Assembly (NCBI GenBank): GCA_965153455.1
Contig: OZ234504.1
Location: forward strand, 2,790,001 to 2,854,000
Direction: 5' to 3'
Source: Sphagnum compactum
Taxonomy: Eukaryota; Bryophyta; Sphagnopsida; Sphagnales
Length of the DNA: 64,000 nucleotides
Part shown: positions 1-11,558 of the stretch, piece by piece
Layout: each line of letters begins with the position of its first letter
Position numbering within the stretch: the first letter of the stretch is position 1
Notes under the pieces: generated by a model
Seen by the model: the letters and a program-made list of their open reading frames with translations, nothing else
Told to the model about the DNA's origin: nothing
The model's database searches: none
Made by a program: the position numbers and the translations under genes

Positions 1-3000
1 ATGAACTCCATCGTGTATGAACCTCCATCTAGAGGGGAAAAGCCAAATTTACTTGCATAATAAGGATGACCCATATTAGCTTATGCAAATATTCCCTATC
101 TCTTTACAATAAATCTTTGGCTCCATGCTAGTGAAGGAATTGCACCTTGTAAGGCACCTTAAAAATACATTATGCACATTTGTCAAAATCATTATGAAAT
201 CAAGAAAAAACTCATCTTACAAGCATTATAGGTAGATCATCACAATGACACACACTAGTCAAGTCTTAGTTCAAGTGGTGAAACTCGGTGTTATGTGGTT
301 CTTCCTTTTTAAGAAAACCTCTAATTTCAGTTTTGACATTGTTTGGGTTTGTTTGGAGGGTTTTCTAACGGGGGTTTGAGCTCGTTTTTCAAATTTTTAC
401 TGCTTCAATTTTGGTTTTAGTAATTTTTTTGAATGCAATAATCTTAAGGCCTAGTTTAGAAACTATTTCCAATTTCAAGGACACACTATAAATTCCTAAA
501 TGATAAAAATTGTATGGGCACAAAATTTGTTAACAAATTAAAACATGGGTCTATATGTACGAAGTTCAACAACTAATTAAAATAAAACGTAACTATAAGG
601 TTCAATTTACTTGTTAACTTTTCAAAAAAAAAAATCAACTTTCCCACCTAAAATTCATGTCTATGTTTTCATGATTTTTTTTTATGATTTTGGTTTTAGT
701 TTCAAATCTAACAAAAGATTAATTTCCCAGCCCTACTTCTTGTGTCGATTCCAACAAAATGGTGTGAACTCAAGACGAGGTCATAAGAATTTAAAAGTTT
801 AGTTTTTACCTTACAAACCAAATACCTTCATAACACTAGTGAAAATTTGCCAAATTTCTTCTAGTGTACTTAAATTCCATTGTCATGTGTAGTTGGTGGC
901 AATTTTCCAAGTTCTTGCAACTTATAAATGCACATCCTCTAAAATTAGGGCATCATGTCATGCACGAGAATTTTTTTCCTATACCAAATTGTATCTTATT
1001 TATACACAAATGTAATGTCTTTTCCATGGCTTTGAGTGAAGTTAATCTATCTATGAAAAAAGGTTGTTTGATTATTATTTTTGGTTTGTTTGTCACATTA
1101 AATCTCCCCAATGACACTACAATTTGCCATGTTCTTAGTATTGTTGGAAAGCCATCGATGAGTAGGGGTGCACCAAGTTGGTTCCATCATGTTACAACCA
1201 ATCTATATGCCCACTAGGTCTTACTTTTTCAAAAACCCGAAACCCCTTCCTACTTCACATTTTTTGAAAATTAACACGCACCCCTACCTCATGACCAATG
1301 ATTTTAAAATTTTGGATATCCATAATTGGACCCAACGCAAGGATAATAACATTGTAAGGTGTTTTTCAAAAGCCCATATCAATAACCTTTTCATACCTAG
1401 ATTGTGCTATCTTCAAAAGTTCAAATTGCAATTTAAAAAAAAAAAATTCCTTGTAAATTTAAAAGATTTAAGATTGTTTTGTCAAAGCGTTAAAGACTTA
1501 GCAAAGACCCAACCTTGTAAGTCATTGTTAAAGACTTGGCATGTGCTTTTAAAAGGCTCTTCCAAAAACCTTGATAAAATAACCTTTTTATACCCATCCC
1601 AATTTTTGTTAGGATTTAGGGTATAAAAAGGGCAACCTTTGATTATTGGGTAAAGTTATTACCATTAATCACAAACCCTAACCCTCGCTCCCACTTCATA
1701 ATTGCCCCTCTTTAAGTTTCTAAGACCTAAACCTAGGCAATTCTTTAAATATCCTAAAACTAAAATAACTAGATCCATGCTATTCTTTGAATTTTTTATT
1801 TTCAAATACCTAGACCCAACTATGGTGGAAAATTTATTGAGTATTAAACAATTTTTTCACTGAAAAATCATTTAAATCAAAACTAAAAATTGTAATTGAA
1901 TGTGGTTGTGCTCTTAGTATTGTTGGAAAGCCTCAATGAATAGGATTTGGAGATTTTTAGACCTAAGGCGTGAGGAATGTTGAAATTTGAATAGTTTTTA
2001 CCATGAAATTTAATTAAATTAGTTGAATTATTTAAAAGATTAGTTGAATAATTAATTCACACAAGTGGGCCAAAAAAAATGTTACATAGAATATATGTGA
2101 TTCACAGTAATGCATGGGTCCAAAGCCGCCTTTACATTAAAAATTAAAACCTATGGCCATCAAAATAGAAAATCTGAGATTAGATGAAAAGTAAATTGTG
2201 TTTCATTATTGATAATGTTTTATGGTTTAATGAACTTGTTGCCATGCCCACTTCAAATAGGCGGGCTTAATAACAAGTCCAACAAAGTGGGCATAACAAC
2301 AAGTTTGTTAGACCATGAGCTTAAAAACTCATGACTAATTAAATTTTGATGGTCCAATCTCAAATTTTCTAATAATTTTTTTCCAAAGGTGGGTTCAAAA
2401 ATTTGTTAGCCGATGGTACAAAAATCTTGATTGGTCAAAAATTTAACCCATATTTTCATTTTAAAAATTCAAAATAAAATGTGGGCACAAAGTTCTTTTA
2501 ACCCATGGGCCAAAGAGTTGTGTTTATATATATATATATATATATCTTTTATGATCCATGGTGATCCAACTTGTTAAAATGAAAAAAATGAAGAAATTGG
2601 GGGAAAAAGTAATGAAAGGAAAATGATGAAGAAAAAGAAAAGACAAACCCTAAACTAGTAGTAAAAAAAGTTACACTAGAATACCAAGTCAAAATAAAAA
2701 CTTACATAAAATACTTAGTTCCTTTTTTTGGCTATGTTATAATATGTTGGTATTTTGATAAAGGTTTTTTTCATTTTATGTTACATTTGCCAACCTAGGC
2801 CCACACATAAATGAATTTTAAATTTCCATGGGATGGCCTTTAGATGTGTTTTAAAGATTTTCAACATTTTTGTGGTGATAGGCCTTCACCATAGTGTAAA
2901 ATGGCACATTACATGTCAATGGGGGACCAAACTTGTTTTTGTGCCTAAACTTTAACTTAAATGAATTTGGTGTTATCTTGTGTGCTTGTCACAAAATCTT

Positions 3001-3340
3001 TCACAAGCTCTATTTTCAACTTCTTAGCCTTCATGTGGATTGTGATGTTTTTCATTTTTGTTTTTGTGTTGATTCACAAGGAAAAGTGTGTGAGGGAAAA
3101 TTCTCAAGTGTGTAAAAAGTAATTTTCTGAAAACTTTTTTTGTGCATTTGTGTGGGTTCAAGTGAAGAAAAAAAGGAGATTTTGTGAAAAAGGAAACTCA
3201 AAACTTGGAATAAGAATTTACAAAAGTTTAGAGCTTAAGAAGTGTGGTATAAAGTGCAAAGGATAAATGTGGATTTCGGAGTTCAGAAAAGTTTAACAAT
3301 CATGTGTAGGAGTGGAATTTGACTTTGTTAGATTAAACAA
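1..3340. other. AT-rich intergenic DNA without a supported gene
   Basis: Low-GC sequence with very few CG dinucleotides and no ORF that looks like a protein. Open frames at 611-802, 864-1217 and 1168-1626 have no domain-like composition and end in homopolymer runs. A (TA)n run lies at about 2,526-2,547. A roughly 36-bp word containing TTAGTATTGTTGGAAAGCC occurs near 1,134 and again near 1,912 in direct orientation, which points to an old repeat. Nothing else is supported. Confidence 0.6.
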
Positions 3341-3349
3341 GTTATTTTT

Positions 3350-4390
3350 CTTGCCTCAATAATCCCTCCTCTTTCTCCCCCCTTCTATTTCCTCCTTGTC
3401 TTCCCTAACAATGGTAGCAACAACATAAAAAATTATTGTTCGTCTCTCTCCAAATGAAATTTATGTTTATTTGTGTGTGTGTCTTCTTTCTCCCCTCTTT
3501 TTCCTCGACAATGAATAACAACAACAACAAATAGAACATTATAGTTTATGCATGTGTTTGGATATTGGTCCCTTCATCTTCCTTAACAACAATAACAACA
3601 TTAGCAAAACCAATTGTTGTTCCATGTGTGTTTAGTTGCCCCTCCTCTTCCATTTTTTTTTCCTCTTCTATTTCTTTGACAACAACGATAGAACAACACA
3701 AGATTATTTTTTTCCCCTTTTCCTTTCGACCTTTCTTTCCCCCCTTTTCTTTCCTCCTTTCTCTCCCTCCCTAACAACAATAGTAAGAAAGGAACACATG
3801 CACATAAGGGACAACAACTTTGTTATTGTTGTGTTATTATGATAATGTTACTATGATGTTGTGTTGTTACTACTATGTTATCGTGTTGTTGTTATGTGTG
3901 TGTGACTAGTTGTTTCTTACTTCTTATCTTCCCCTTGTTCCTTTATTATAAGAACAACAAATAATTGTTGCTCCTTTCTCCCTCCCCCTTTTGCCTTCCT
4001 TCTTTCTCTCCCCAACTACTTTTTATTTTTTCTCCCTTGTCATTTCATTGTAATAACAACAAAAAATTGCTCCTTTTTTCTCCCCCCTTCAACTTTCCTT
4101 TTCTTTTTGCCAAACTATCCTCCTTGTTATAACAACATAAACAACAACCTTTTTCCTCTTCATGAACAACCTTTCTTCTTTTCCCCCTCTTCCTTCCTCC
4201 TATTTTTCCTCCTTAAAACTTTTTCCTCTACTTGTCTTTCATTGCAACAAAAACAAAATAGTAAGGAACATTGTTGTTCCCTAGCTACAACCCTTCCTTT
4301 CTCCCCCATGTCTTTCATTGCTACAATAACAATGCAACAAAGAGAATTGTTACTCCTTTTTCGCCCCCAACAACCCCTTCATGTGATTAG
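3350..4390. repeat. degenerate array of polypyrimidine blocks alternating with AAC/ATAACA blocks
   Basis: About ten cycles of a C/T-only stretch (CTTTCTCCCCC, TTCCTCC and similar) followed by AACAACAA or ATAACAACAA can be read on the + strand, with a unit of roughly 90-120 bases and much drift. Open frames here (for example 3,565-3,774 and 4,107-4,403) translate to Ser/Phe/Pro/Leu-rich strings, as expected from pyrimidine-rich DNA, and are not taken as genes. Long pyrimidine tracts can form triplex DNA, but nothing here shows that this happens. Confidence 0.55.
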
Positions 4391-4539
4391 TGACCAAAAC
4401 TAATGACAAACCTTTTGAAATCTAAAAAGTCTTTATCAAATTTAATGACCAAATTTTTGAAATCTAAAAAGTGAATTTGGAAAATAAATGACAAAATTGT
4501 CCATATCTAAAGATAATTTGGAAGATCCAAGATATTGAA

Positions 4540-5398
4540 CTTGTGTTTATGTTTAAATGTGTATTCTCGTTTTGGTTTGTTGGCATGATTGAAAGGATGA
4601 CAAATTCCATGGCAACCACTAAGGTTATGGAAAATGATGATTGGCTCAAAACACAACAATTTGAAGCAATGGTTTTGACCAACACAAATGCACCCTTGAA
4701 AAAGAAATTGCTTAAGCAAATAATGGAATATCTCCACTTTAACACCATGGTCAAATCATGTACTACACATTTTGCCACATACAACATAAATAAAAACAAA
4801 TGACCCAATTGATTCTTAATGTGGTTTAGACATTAATGCATGTTGATTGAGTATTTGAATTTTGTGTTTAGGAAAGAGACATTGAAAGATCGCCTGCATG
4901 ACACCCTTCAAAATAGAAAATAGAAAATTATAATGATGAAAGGAACGATGTATGAAATGATGGAACAAGTATATGAAAACAATAAATGGGTGCATGCCTC
5001 AAAAAAATGTTTTGAAGAGATGTTAATGTACATGAAAGATGACATACCCATACCCAACTCCAAAATGCCTACTCCTACACCTACCACCTGTAAGCCTAAA
5101 ATTTTCACCCCTAAAGCTTGAAGCTTTCACATTTGACCTCTTTGGATCCTTAGACCCTAAACCATTTATAGGTGATGGTGAATGGATGGTGAATAAGGTA
5201 AAGATGTTATATAACCAATCCAAGAACATGGCAACAAGGGCATCCCACTTTGCTTTCACATTTAAAATAGTAAGCAGAATGGAAATCAACAATGAGCAAA
5301 AGAAGGTTCAAATCAACAATTTGAAGGTAGCTAAAAATTTAGGTGTTATATCAAATGTGGATTTTAAATCAAAGGTTAAAGCAAGTTTGGACCTTTAA
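4540..5398 (+). pseudogene. exon-like block of unknown origin, possibly a decayed gene or transposon ORF
   Basis: Three + strand open stretches (4,543-4,803, 4,933-5,121 and 5,039-5,398) are richer in purines and in Lys, Glu, Met and Asn codons than the flanks. The last reads like a soluble charged protein (for example NNEQKKVQINNLKVAKNLG) and ends in TAA at 5,396. Between them a TTTAG acceptor-like site near 4,870 precedes more coding-like sequence, but in-frame stops occur. No family was recognised. It could be a relic of a captured gene or a retroelement ORF; a chance ORF cluster is also possible. Confidence 0.25.
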
Positions 5399-5459
5399 CT
5401 AGAAATCCCCTTACTAGCCATTTTAATTCCCATCCACCTTGCATGTGAGATCATAATTC

Positions 5460-5885
5460 ATACCTAAAACCTTAACCTTAACTTCTAAATATTAAACCCT
5501 AACTTCGAACCTTAGTAATGAGGTCTAAAAACATTAATATTATAATAAAAAACTTTAACCCTACCTCCAAACACTAGAAATGAAATTAAAAAACCCTAAA
5601 CATTAAACCCTAGGTGGAACCTTAAAAAACGGAACTTAAAAACCCCTAACCCCAATTCCTAATCATTAACCTTAATAAAATATAAACATTAAACCCTAAA
5701 TTGAAACTCTAAAATTAGACCTTAAATTTTAATTAAAATTTTTAATCCCTTAACCTTCTTGAAAGTTTAAAATGAAAACTTGAGAACCCTAACCATACTT
5801 TAAAAACCTTAACTTTAAACCCTAAACACTTAAAACCCAACCCAACTCGAAAACCCTAAAAACCAAGCATTCAACCTCACATAGA
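5460..5885. repeat. degenerate interstitial telomere-like repeat
   Basis: The words AAACCCTAA, ACCCTAAAC and AACCCTAAC recur many times (near 5,503, 5,558, 5,594, 5,602, 5,690, 5,785, 5,818 and 5,851), separated by drifted spacers such as CTTAAAACC. This is the complement of the plant telomere unit TTTAGGG in degenerate form. It may be an old interstitial telomeric tract or a microsatellite expansion. No long perfect run remains. Confidence 0.55.
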
Positions 5886-5919
5886 GTTTGTCTTAACCTC
5901 AAATTGTAAAAAGCCAAAC

Positions 5920-6125
5920 TTAACCCTATCCATATAGTTAATAACCATAGCCATATACCCATAACTAATAACCAATTGCCATACATGTACCCATATAACA
6001 AATGTCCATATATCCAATAGCCATATAACTAATGGCCATATAGCCAATAGCCATGTAGCCAATGGCTCTTGTACCTCCTTAGCCCATAGCATGTAGAGCC
6101 CCCATAGCATAGCCCATAGGTGGGC
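5920..6125. repeat. short tandem repeat, CCATATAGCCAATAG-like
   Basis: A unit of about 14-16 bases (CCATATAACCAATAG / CCATATAGCCAATAG / CCATGTAGCCAATGG) is repeated roughly ten times. On the minus strand the 5,877-6,194 ORF encodes the matching Trp/Leu/Ile repeat, a by-product of the array rather than a protein. Confidence 0.6.
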
Positions 6126-6199
6126 AGCCCATAGTTGACCCAAGAAAAAGTCCTCATGCCTAGTTAGGGGGATCCCACTTTGGGTTTCCTCCATTTTGG

Positions 6200-7400
6200 T
6201 CCCTTATTTGGACACTTTACAAAGAACACAACTTCAGGGATGATGAGATAAAAAAAGAGGTGATGAAAGTGGGGCCCAACTGGGCTCCACTTTATGGAGA
6301 TCTTTATTCCATCTCATAAGATTTACAATTTGCAAAGTAAGTAGGCTAACACAAGGGTGTTCTTGACTTAGGTTTGAGGACAAAGCCTAGTTGGTTTTAT
6401 AAGTTACCAAAAGGAATTTGCCCACCCTTTCAGGACACATCTCCCATCTCCACAACTGACTTATTGCAAGTGATCAGTTTTTGGTATGAAAAAATACGAT
6501 CGATTTATTACAAGTGATCGATTTTTGACATGGATAGATTTTGACATCTAGTTTGAGCTAACTTAACATTCTGTAAATTCTCCCTTTTCTTTTTCTTGTT
6601 TTCTCTTTGTACATTTTGCTAATCTAGAGTGTGTGTATCAATAAAGTTTTACAAGGTTGCATCAATTGGCTACTCACCTGGTTGCTTCTTTCCATCACCA
6701 AACTTTCAATAATGGTAGGCTAAAACACTGGGTGTAAGTAAGCCAAGGGAGTGAAGGTCAAATAGAGCACCTTGTGATGCTTGAATAATAAAAGGCCACT
6801 CTTCATAGTTTGTAAAATTTTCACATACATAATAAAGCTCTCCTCCTCTTTTCATAGGGGTTTTTTTTGTTTTTTTTTTGTTTTTTTTTTGCTTTGTATT
6901 TGAACACACATCCTTGCATGGAAGATTCATTTGTCAGAGGAAGCAAGCCTTTTGCTGATCTCGTGCAGACCTTTTAACCATTTGAAAATTTAAAAACATT
7001 TCATGGTTCAAGTAGGTAGCCAAAAAAAGAGTAAAAGTTATGTTTTTTTCTTTTTTCTTTTCATATTTTGTTAATAGCCAAAATTTGACAAAATTGGTTT
7101 ATGGCTGATTGCCAGCTTGATTACCTACATCACAAAATTGAGGGGGAAAAGAGAAAAAAAAAGACTGTAGTACTACCGGCCTCGCGCAGAGATCTCAAAT
7201 CACGAAAGGGCCTGTACTCAAGTCATTCTCCTATACTTATTATAGGTATAATTCTTCCTCCGCCTTTCGGAACACAAGTGTATTGACTTGAAATCAATGA
7301 GATGTTTCCCAATCATGTATCTATCCAAAAACCAAGTTTAGCCCAATTCATTAATGGATGCAAACATGGAGAAACAGAATTTTCTTCATCCAAAGGGACA
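6200..7400. other. intergenic DNA upstream of the PXN island
   Basis: No gene supported. 6,350-6,680 has mixed composition ending in ATCAATAAAGTTTTACAAGG, which resembles the end of an LTR, but no partner repeat was found. A T/G homopolymer patch lies at 6,856-6,890. 7,165-7,275 is unusually CG-containing for this region (ACCGGCCTCGCGCAG and following bases) and may be promoter-proximal or foreign sequence. Confidence 0.4.
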
Positions 7401-7429
7401 GAGTTTTTAGTTTGAAACTTTCTTAACGA

Positions 7430-8184
7430 GGGAGGGAGGGAGTCGGAGCTGCCGTCTAACGAGCGAAGCGTGTTTGTGCTGTCTTCCCAGCGCTCTTGTG
7501 CGCAGTCTTTGCACGCAAGCCCCGCGACTGACTGACTGACTGAGTGCGGTGCTTGCTCGCTCCCTTGCTTGCTTGCTTGACTGATCGATTGATTGATTGA
7601 TTGTGCGGGTGGGTCAATGGGTGACGCTTTAGCTTTTGCGGAAGTCTTTGTAACAGGATCTAGAGAAGAGATTGTTGGCGTGAGTACCTACCTATGTATC
7701 GATGTGAATGAGACTTGGGACTCACATATTTCTTTCTTTCTTTCTTTAGGTTTTGTGCCGTTTCAGTTGTAGTGCCTGATCCGTCACGCCGTCGTCGGGC
7801 ACCGATCGGCGCAAAACGTGGATCAAACACGGAATTGGCTTGTGTGTGTGTTTGGATGTTTTTTGTGCTCAAAATTTGTTGAGTTTTCTTGATCTTTGTA
7901 AGAGTTTGTGTTTATTCGTACATGGTTTTGTAACTGCACACTACTTGCTGTTGTATAGCACGGGTTAGTTTCGTCTTTGTGGTGTCTGCTGAAGAGACCA
8001 AGAGCAACGGGAGTTTCCTGCACACGTTGAAGAAGCAGACCAAGAACAAGAACAAGAACAAGAAGATCGGGGGAAACATTGTAGTAGTAGTAGTAGTTCC
8101 AGTTTAGGGGGAGATCGGAGTGACCAGATCTGGATACCGCGATCGGTGGCGGCGGTTCGGTCTCGGGGGGCGCCTCGGGCGAAC
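7430..8184 (+). promoter_or_regulatory. CpG-containing promoter / 5' leader of the PXN gene, with a possible short leader intron
   Basis: GC content rises abruptly here. Short tandem runs include GACT repeats at 7,526-7,543, GCTT/GATT repeats at 7,565-7,601, an AAGAAC run at 8,041-8,065 and a TAG run near 8,082-8,099. A GTGAGT donor at 7,680 and a TTTCTTTCTTTCTTTAG acceptor ending at 7,749 could delimit a 70-base leader intron. That is close to the minimum plant intron size and is an inference. No clear TATA box was identified. Confidence 0.35.
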
Positions 8185-9309
8185 ATGTCGGACGCCTTGG
8201 TGAATGGGTTAGCAGGTGCAGGTGGTGGCATTGTTGCGCAGCTCTTGACGTATCCGCTTCAAGCGGTCAACACACGACAACACACAGAACGGAAGGCAAG
8301 GGCTGTCGTCATTACGGATCTTGTTGCGAAGGGCGACGAAGATGATGCTTCTTTATTGTCGCTGCCATCCAACAAGAATTGGCCCAGAACGGGAGGAACA
8401 ACCTTTGAAGAGATCTGGAAGGTGATCAAGCAGGAGGGTTGGGAGGGATTGTACAGGGGTCTGGGACCTTCGTTAGTAGGAACCGCTTGCTCCCAGGGTG
8501 TTTACTATTTTTTCTACCAAACTTTCAAGAATGAAGCTGAGGCGCGAGCTCTAACGAACAAGAAGCTAGGTCGAGGAGATGGGTCAGTGGATATGTTTAC
8601 ATCTCTTTTCACTGCTGCACTTGCAGGATGTGCGAATGTGCTGCTAACAAACCCTATATGGGTGGTCGTCACCCGGATGCAGTTGAGCAAGAGGACTGCA
8701 GGAGGGCTTTCGAGTATGAAGAGTAGTACCACCAAAGGTAGTAGTAGTTCTTCAACTGCAGATGCAGTGCCCATTGCTTGTCAGCACGGAGTTCTTGAGA
8801 CAGTTAAGGACTTGTACAATGAGGCAGGTGTGCTTGGGTTATGGAAGGGCGTGTTACCAACTCTGATCATGGTCAGCAACCCTTCCATACAGTTTATGAT
8901 CTATGAGAGCTTGCTGAAGAGACTGACAGCAAAGCGCCCTCTGACTGAACAAGGTTTGAAACGCATATCGGCTACAGAGGTTTTCTTGCTCGGTGCTATT
9001 GCAAAGCTTGGTGCAACTGTTGTGACATATCCACTACTGGTCATTAAGTCTCGGCTTCAAGCCAAGCAGGCAATTGGTGGAGACAAGTCTTTGCATTATT
9101 CAGGCACATTGGATGTGGTAATGAAGATGTTGCATTACGAGGGGTTGGCAGGATTCTACAAGGGCATGAGCACTAAGATTGTCCAGAGTGTTGTGGCAGC
9201 TGCAGTTCTCTTCATGATCAAAGAGGAGCTTGTAAAAGCTGCCAGGGCTGTGCTGGCAAAAGGGGTGAAACATCCCAAGGTTGTTACTTTGAAAGCTGTC
9301 TCATCATAG
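8185..9309 (+). CDS. PXN: peroxisomal NAD carrier (mitochondrial carrier family, PXN-like)
   Basis: Encodes 374 aa in one uninterrupted exon. It has the threefold mitochondrial carrier layout, with signature segments YPLQAVNTRQ (about residues 23-32), NPIWVVVTRMQ (156-166) and YPLLVIKSRLQ (282-292), each followed by EGW/AGV/EGL ..LYRG / LWKG / FYKG motifs. The start MSDALVNGLAGAGGG and the tail KGMSTKIVQSVVAAAVLFMIKEELV match the plant peroxisomal NAD carrier PXN closely. The ATG at 8,185 was chosen because homology begins there; the open frame extends upstream only through non-ATG codons. Known role of the family: imports NAD+ into peroxisomes by exchange with AMP or related nucleotides. Oddities: a charged insertion at about residues 36-66 and a Ser-rich loop at about 175-192 that I do not recall in the Arabidopsis protein, and no coding introns. 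Confidence 0.93.
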   Translation: MSDALVNGLAGAGGGIVAQLLTYPLQAVNTRQHTERKARAVVITDLVAKGDEDDASLLSLPSNKNWPRTGGTTFEEIWKVIKQEGWEGLYRGLGPSLVGTACSQGVYYFFYQTFKNEAEARALTNKKLGRGDGSVDMFTSLFTAALAGCANVLLTNPIWVVVTRMQLSKRTAGGLSSMKSSTTKGSSSSSTADAVPIACQHGVLETVKDLYNEAGVLGLWKGVLPTLIMVSNPSIQFMIYESLLKRLTAKRPLTEQGLKRISATEVFLLGAIAKLGATVVTYPLLVIKSRLQAKQAIGGDKSLHYSGTLDVVMKMLHYEGLAGFYKGMSTKIVQSVVAAAVLFMIKEELVKAARAVLAKGVKHPKVVTLKAVSS

Positions 9310-11558
9310 TTGGATGATTTCTTTGATATAACACAGAGAAGGAAAATTCTTTTGTGAGCTCACATCTAAAGATTTCCAATTTGTGCTTGGCTCTTGCATC
9401 ACCAATTCAGCAACAAAGAGAAAATGTTGAGGTGGATTGGGTCAGCATAGATAGGCATTGGGTGACATGCAGAATGAGCAATTCATTACAGTTGGGGAAG
9501 GAAACCCATCAGCACATTGGAAACATTTCCTCCTGCTCATTTTGCAGGACTGAGTCATTCAATCTGTTGCCTACCATTTTGGACAAAGTCCTAGAGTTTA
9601 GCACATTATCTGTAGGGAGCTAACTCCTGTTTCTGAACAGTGATGTCAACTGGACACCACAATGTCGTAAGACCAACCCCAGGGCAGAGACCCATCTGGA
9701 CATGCACTTCAAATTTGTGCTTTTGTGGAGCTTGCTTTGCATGTGCTTTCTAAACACTTCCTGCCTGATGGTTGCATTTCTTTGGAAGCTTTCACTTGAA
9801 CTCTGTTTGTGGGCATCAATTGTGCTGCAATTGGCACTGCTTGTGCTGCCTTGTTTTGGCACTTACCTTGAGAAATAGATTTACCTATTATGTTGCATGG
9901 TTTTTTTCTGGTGTAGCAAGAATAGATTTGAGAAAAGCAGGCTTCATATATCTCAAGTTATCTGCTGAAAGTGCTTCCCATTGTTCATGAGACAATCTTG
10001 AGTCCTCCCAAGCACTTTGGCAGAAATGTGACTGCAAAAGAATGAAGAATGATGGAGAATCAAGAGCCTGTAAGCAAAAGATATAAGTAGTGTCGAACTG
10101 GAGATGGAGATGGATGCACAGGAAGCTACATGGAGGAGCAGCAGTTCCTGATATAGATGTCCCTAACTGAAGACATATGGTACAAACTTTTGCCCCTGCA
10201 ATTCCTCTTTTGCCTATGCACTCAGCTTGATGAGGTAGAAGAAAAGATGGAAGAATATAAGAGCAATCATTTAGAGACAAGGGCAATGAATGCTAAGAAA
10301 TTTGAGGACTAAAATGCTTTTACGATTTGTGGAATTGTCAAAGAAAGAAAGGGAGAGGAATTCCTCACTTGCTCTGCAGTGATAGCATCTAGCAGTACAT
10401 GAGTTGTGAAGAGCAAGCAAAAACTGGTCCATGAGACATGCACACAGGCAAAACCAACTTTCATGACAGTTACTTCTTGTGACACTCATAATAACATATT
10501 TGCAGTCAGAATTATGCACCAGCCCAATACTCTCAAAAGAAGAGGCACTCAATTCCTAATTGATTGCAAAATCAATTCCATACTTTGAAGCCATTCGTTC
10601 ATTTCTTGTCAATTCTGGGGAGTCTATCAACGGTCTCACATCACAATTCAATCTATTCTGAAATGGCTGGAAAGAAAGAGATGAATCATCCCCTATTTCT
10701 GATTCCCCTGGAGAAGTAGCTTTGAGATATCTGATGAATGGTGCAGGCTCTCACCTCAAAGGAAACATGGAGGTAAATCATTGCACCTAAATGCTACACC
10801 TGGAGAAACATGCACTTCCAGGCAACTGATCCATACCAATTGCACAGAAACAAAAACAATAAAAGATCAACAATGTGAAAAGCATTCAGACATTAGGCTT
10901 CAGAACCAGGATGACAAGGATGAAGATGGACCCCCTGTGCAATCATGGAGATATGTCAGGCTCTTCTTCCACTTATGGAGTTTACTCTCAGAACTGAGCC
11001 TTCAGGATGCTGAAGAACCTTCCTGAACCTCTTCCTACTTGACATCATCTGATATCTGACCTAACAAAACAAAGACTCGCATTCCACATCCCTGTAAATA
11101 AGCATCCTTCAAGAAGCACTGGTCTTCAGCGTCTGTGGAGTAGCAAAAGGAAAAGAAGCATGTAAGAAGCAAGAAAATGATATGTGAGAAACATGTGAAT
11201 GCGCACAGATGCGCTTGTAGCAACTGATTAGGGTTTGCAACACAAACTTCACGTCCTCCAGAAGAAGGAAGGCTTTCAGACATCTTGATATGTATTTCAA
11301 ACGCCGTCTCTTTGCCACAGTTTATAACCTAGATGTGTCATAACTACTCAGATCTAGAATAGAACACAAAACTAAATTCCGCAATCTTCCTTCATCAGGC
11401 CTGAAGTCTTTCTTTCTGCACTCTTCTTTGCCAAACTGTGAGTAAAAACTATCACGAAAAGAGGTGCATGAGAAGCTCACTGGCTCTGATAGGAGGAGGA
11501 GGAGTGTTGGGAATTTGTTCCCGTCTTCGGCAACCCCCGCCATGTTGTAGGACCGCAA
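9310..11558. other. space between convergent PXN and TOM7, probably 3' untranslated and transcribed flank
   Basis: 2.25 kb with gene-island base composition (more GC than the desert) but no protein-like ORF. Minus-strand frames at 9,888-10,286, 10,271-10,552, 11,035-11,283 and 11,322-11,558 lack recognisable domains. It may hold long 3' UTRs of both genes or a non-coding transcript. An AATAAA occurs at 10,858 on the + strand but is 1.5 kb past the PXN stop, so its role is unclear. Confidence 0.4.

Noticed and set aside
3565-4403. Plus-strand ORFs rich in Ser, Phe and Pro
   Set aside because: Artefacts of pyrimidine-rich DNA; two frames are open over the same bases.
5877-6194. Minus-strand 105-aa ORF with repeated Trp-Leu-Ile
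   Set aside because: It is a direct translation of the CCAATAG minisatellite, with no start context or domain.
6350-6690. Possible LTR end (ATCAATAAAGTTTTACAAGG)
   Set aside because: No second copy, primer site or target duplication could be found.
8146-8184. Upstream in-frame extension of PXN starting at GTG
   Set aside because: It is not an ATG, and homology to PXN begins at the ATG at 8,185.
9888-10552. Minus-strand ORFs of 93-132 aa downstream of PXN
   Set aside because: No domain, no hydrophobic or repeat pattern, and more likely UTR or spacer.
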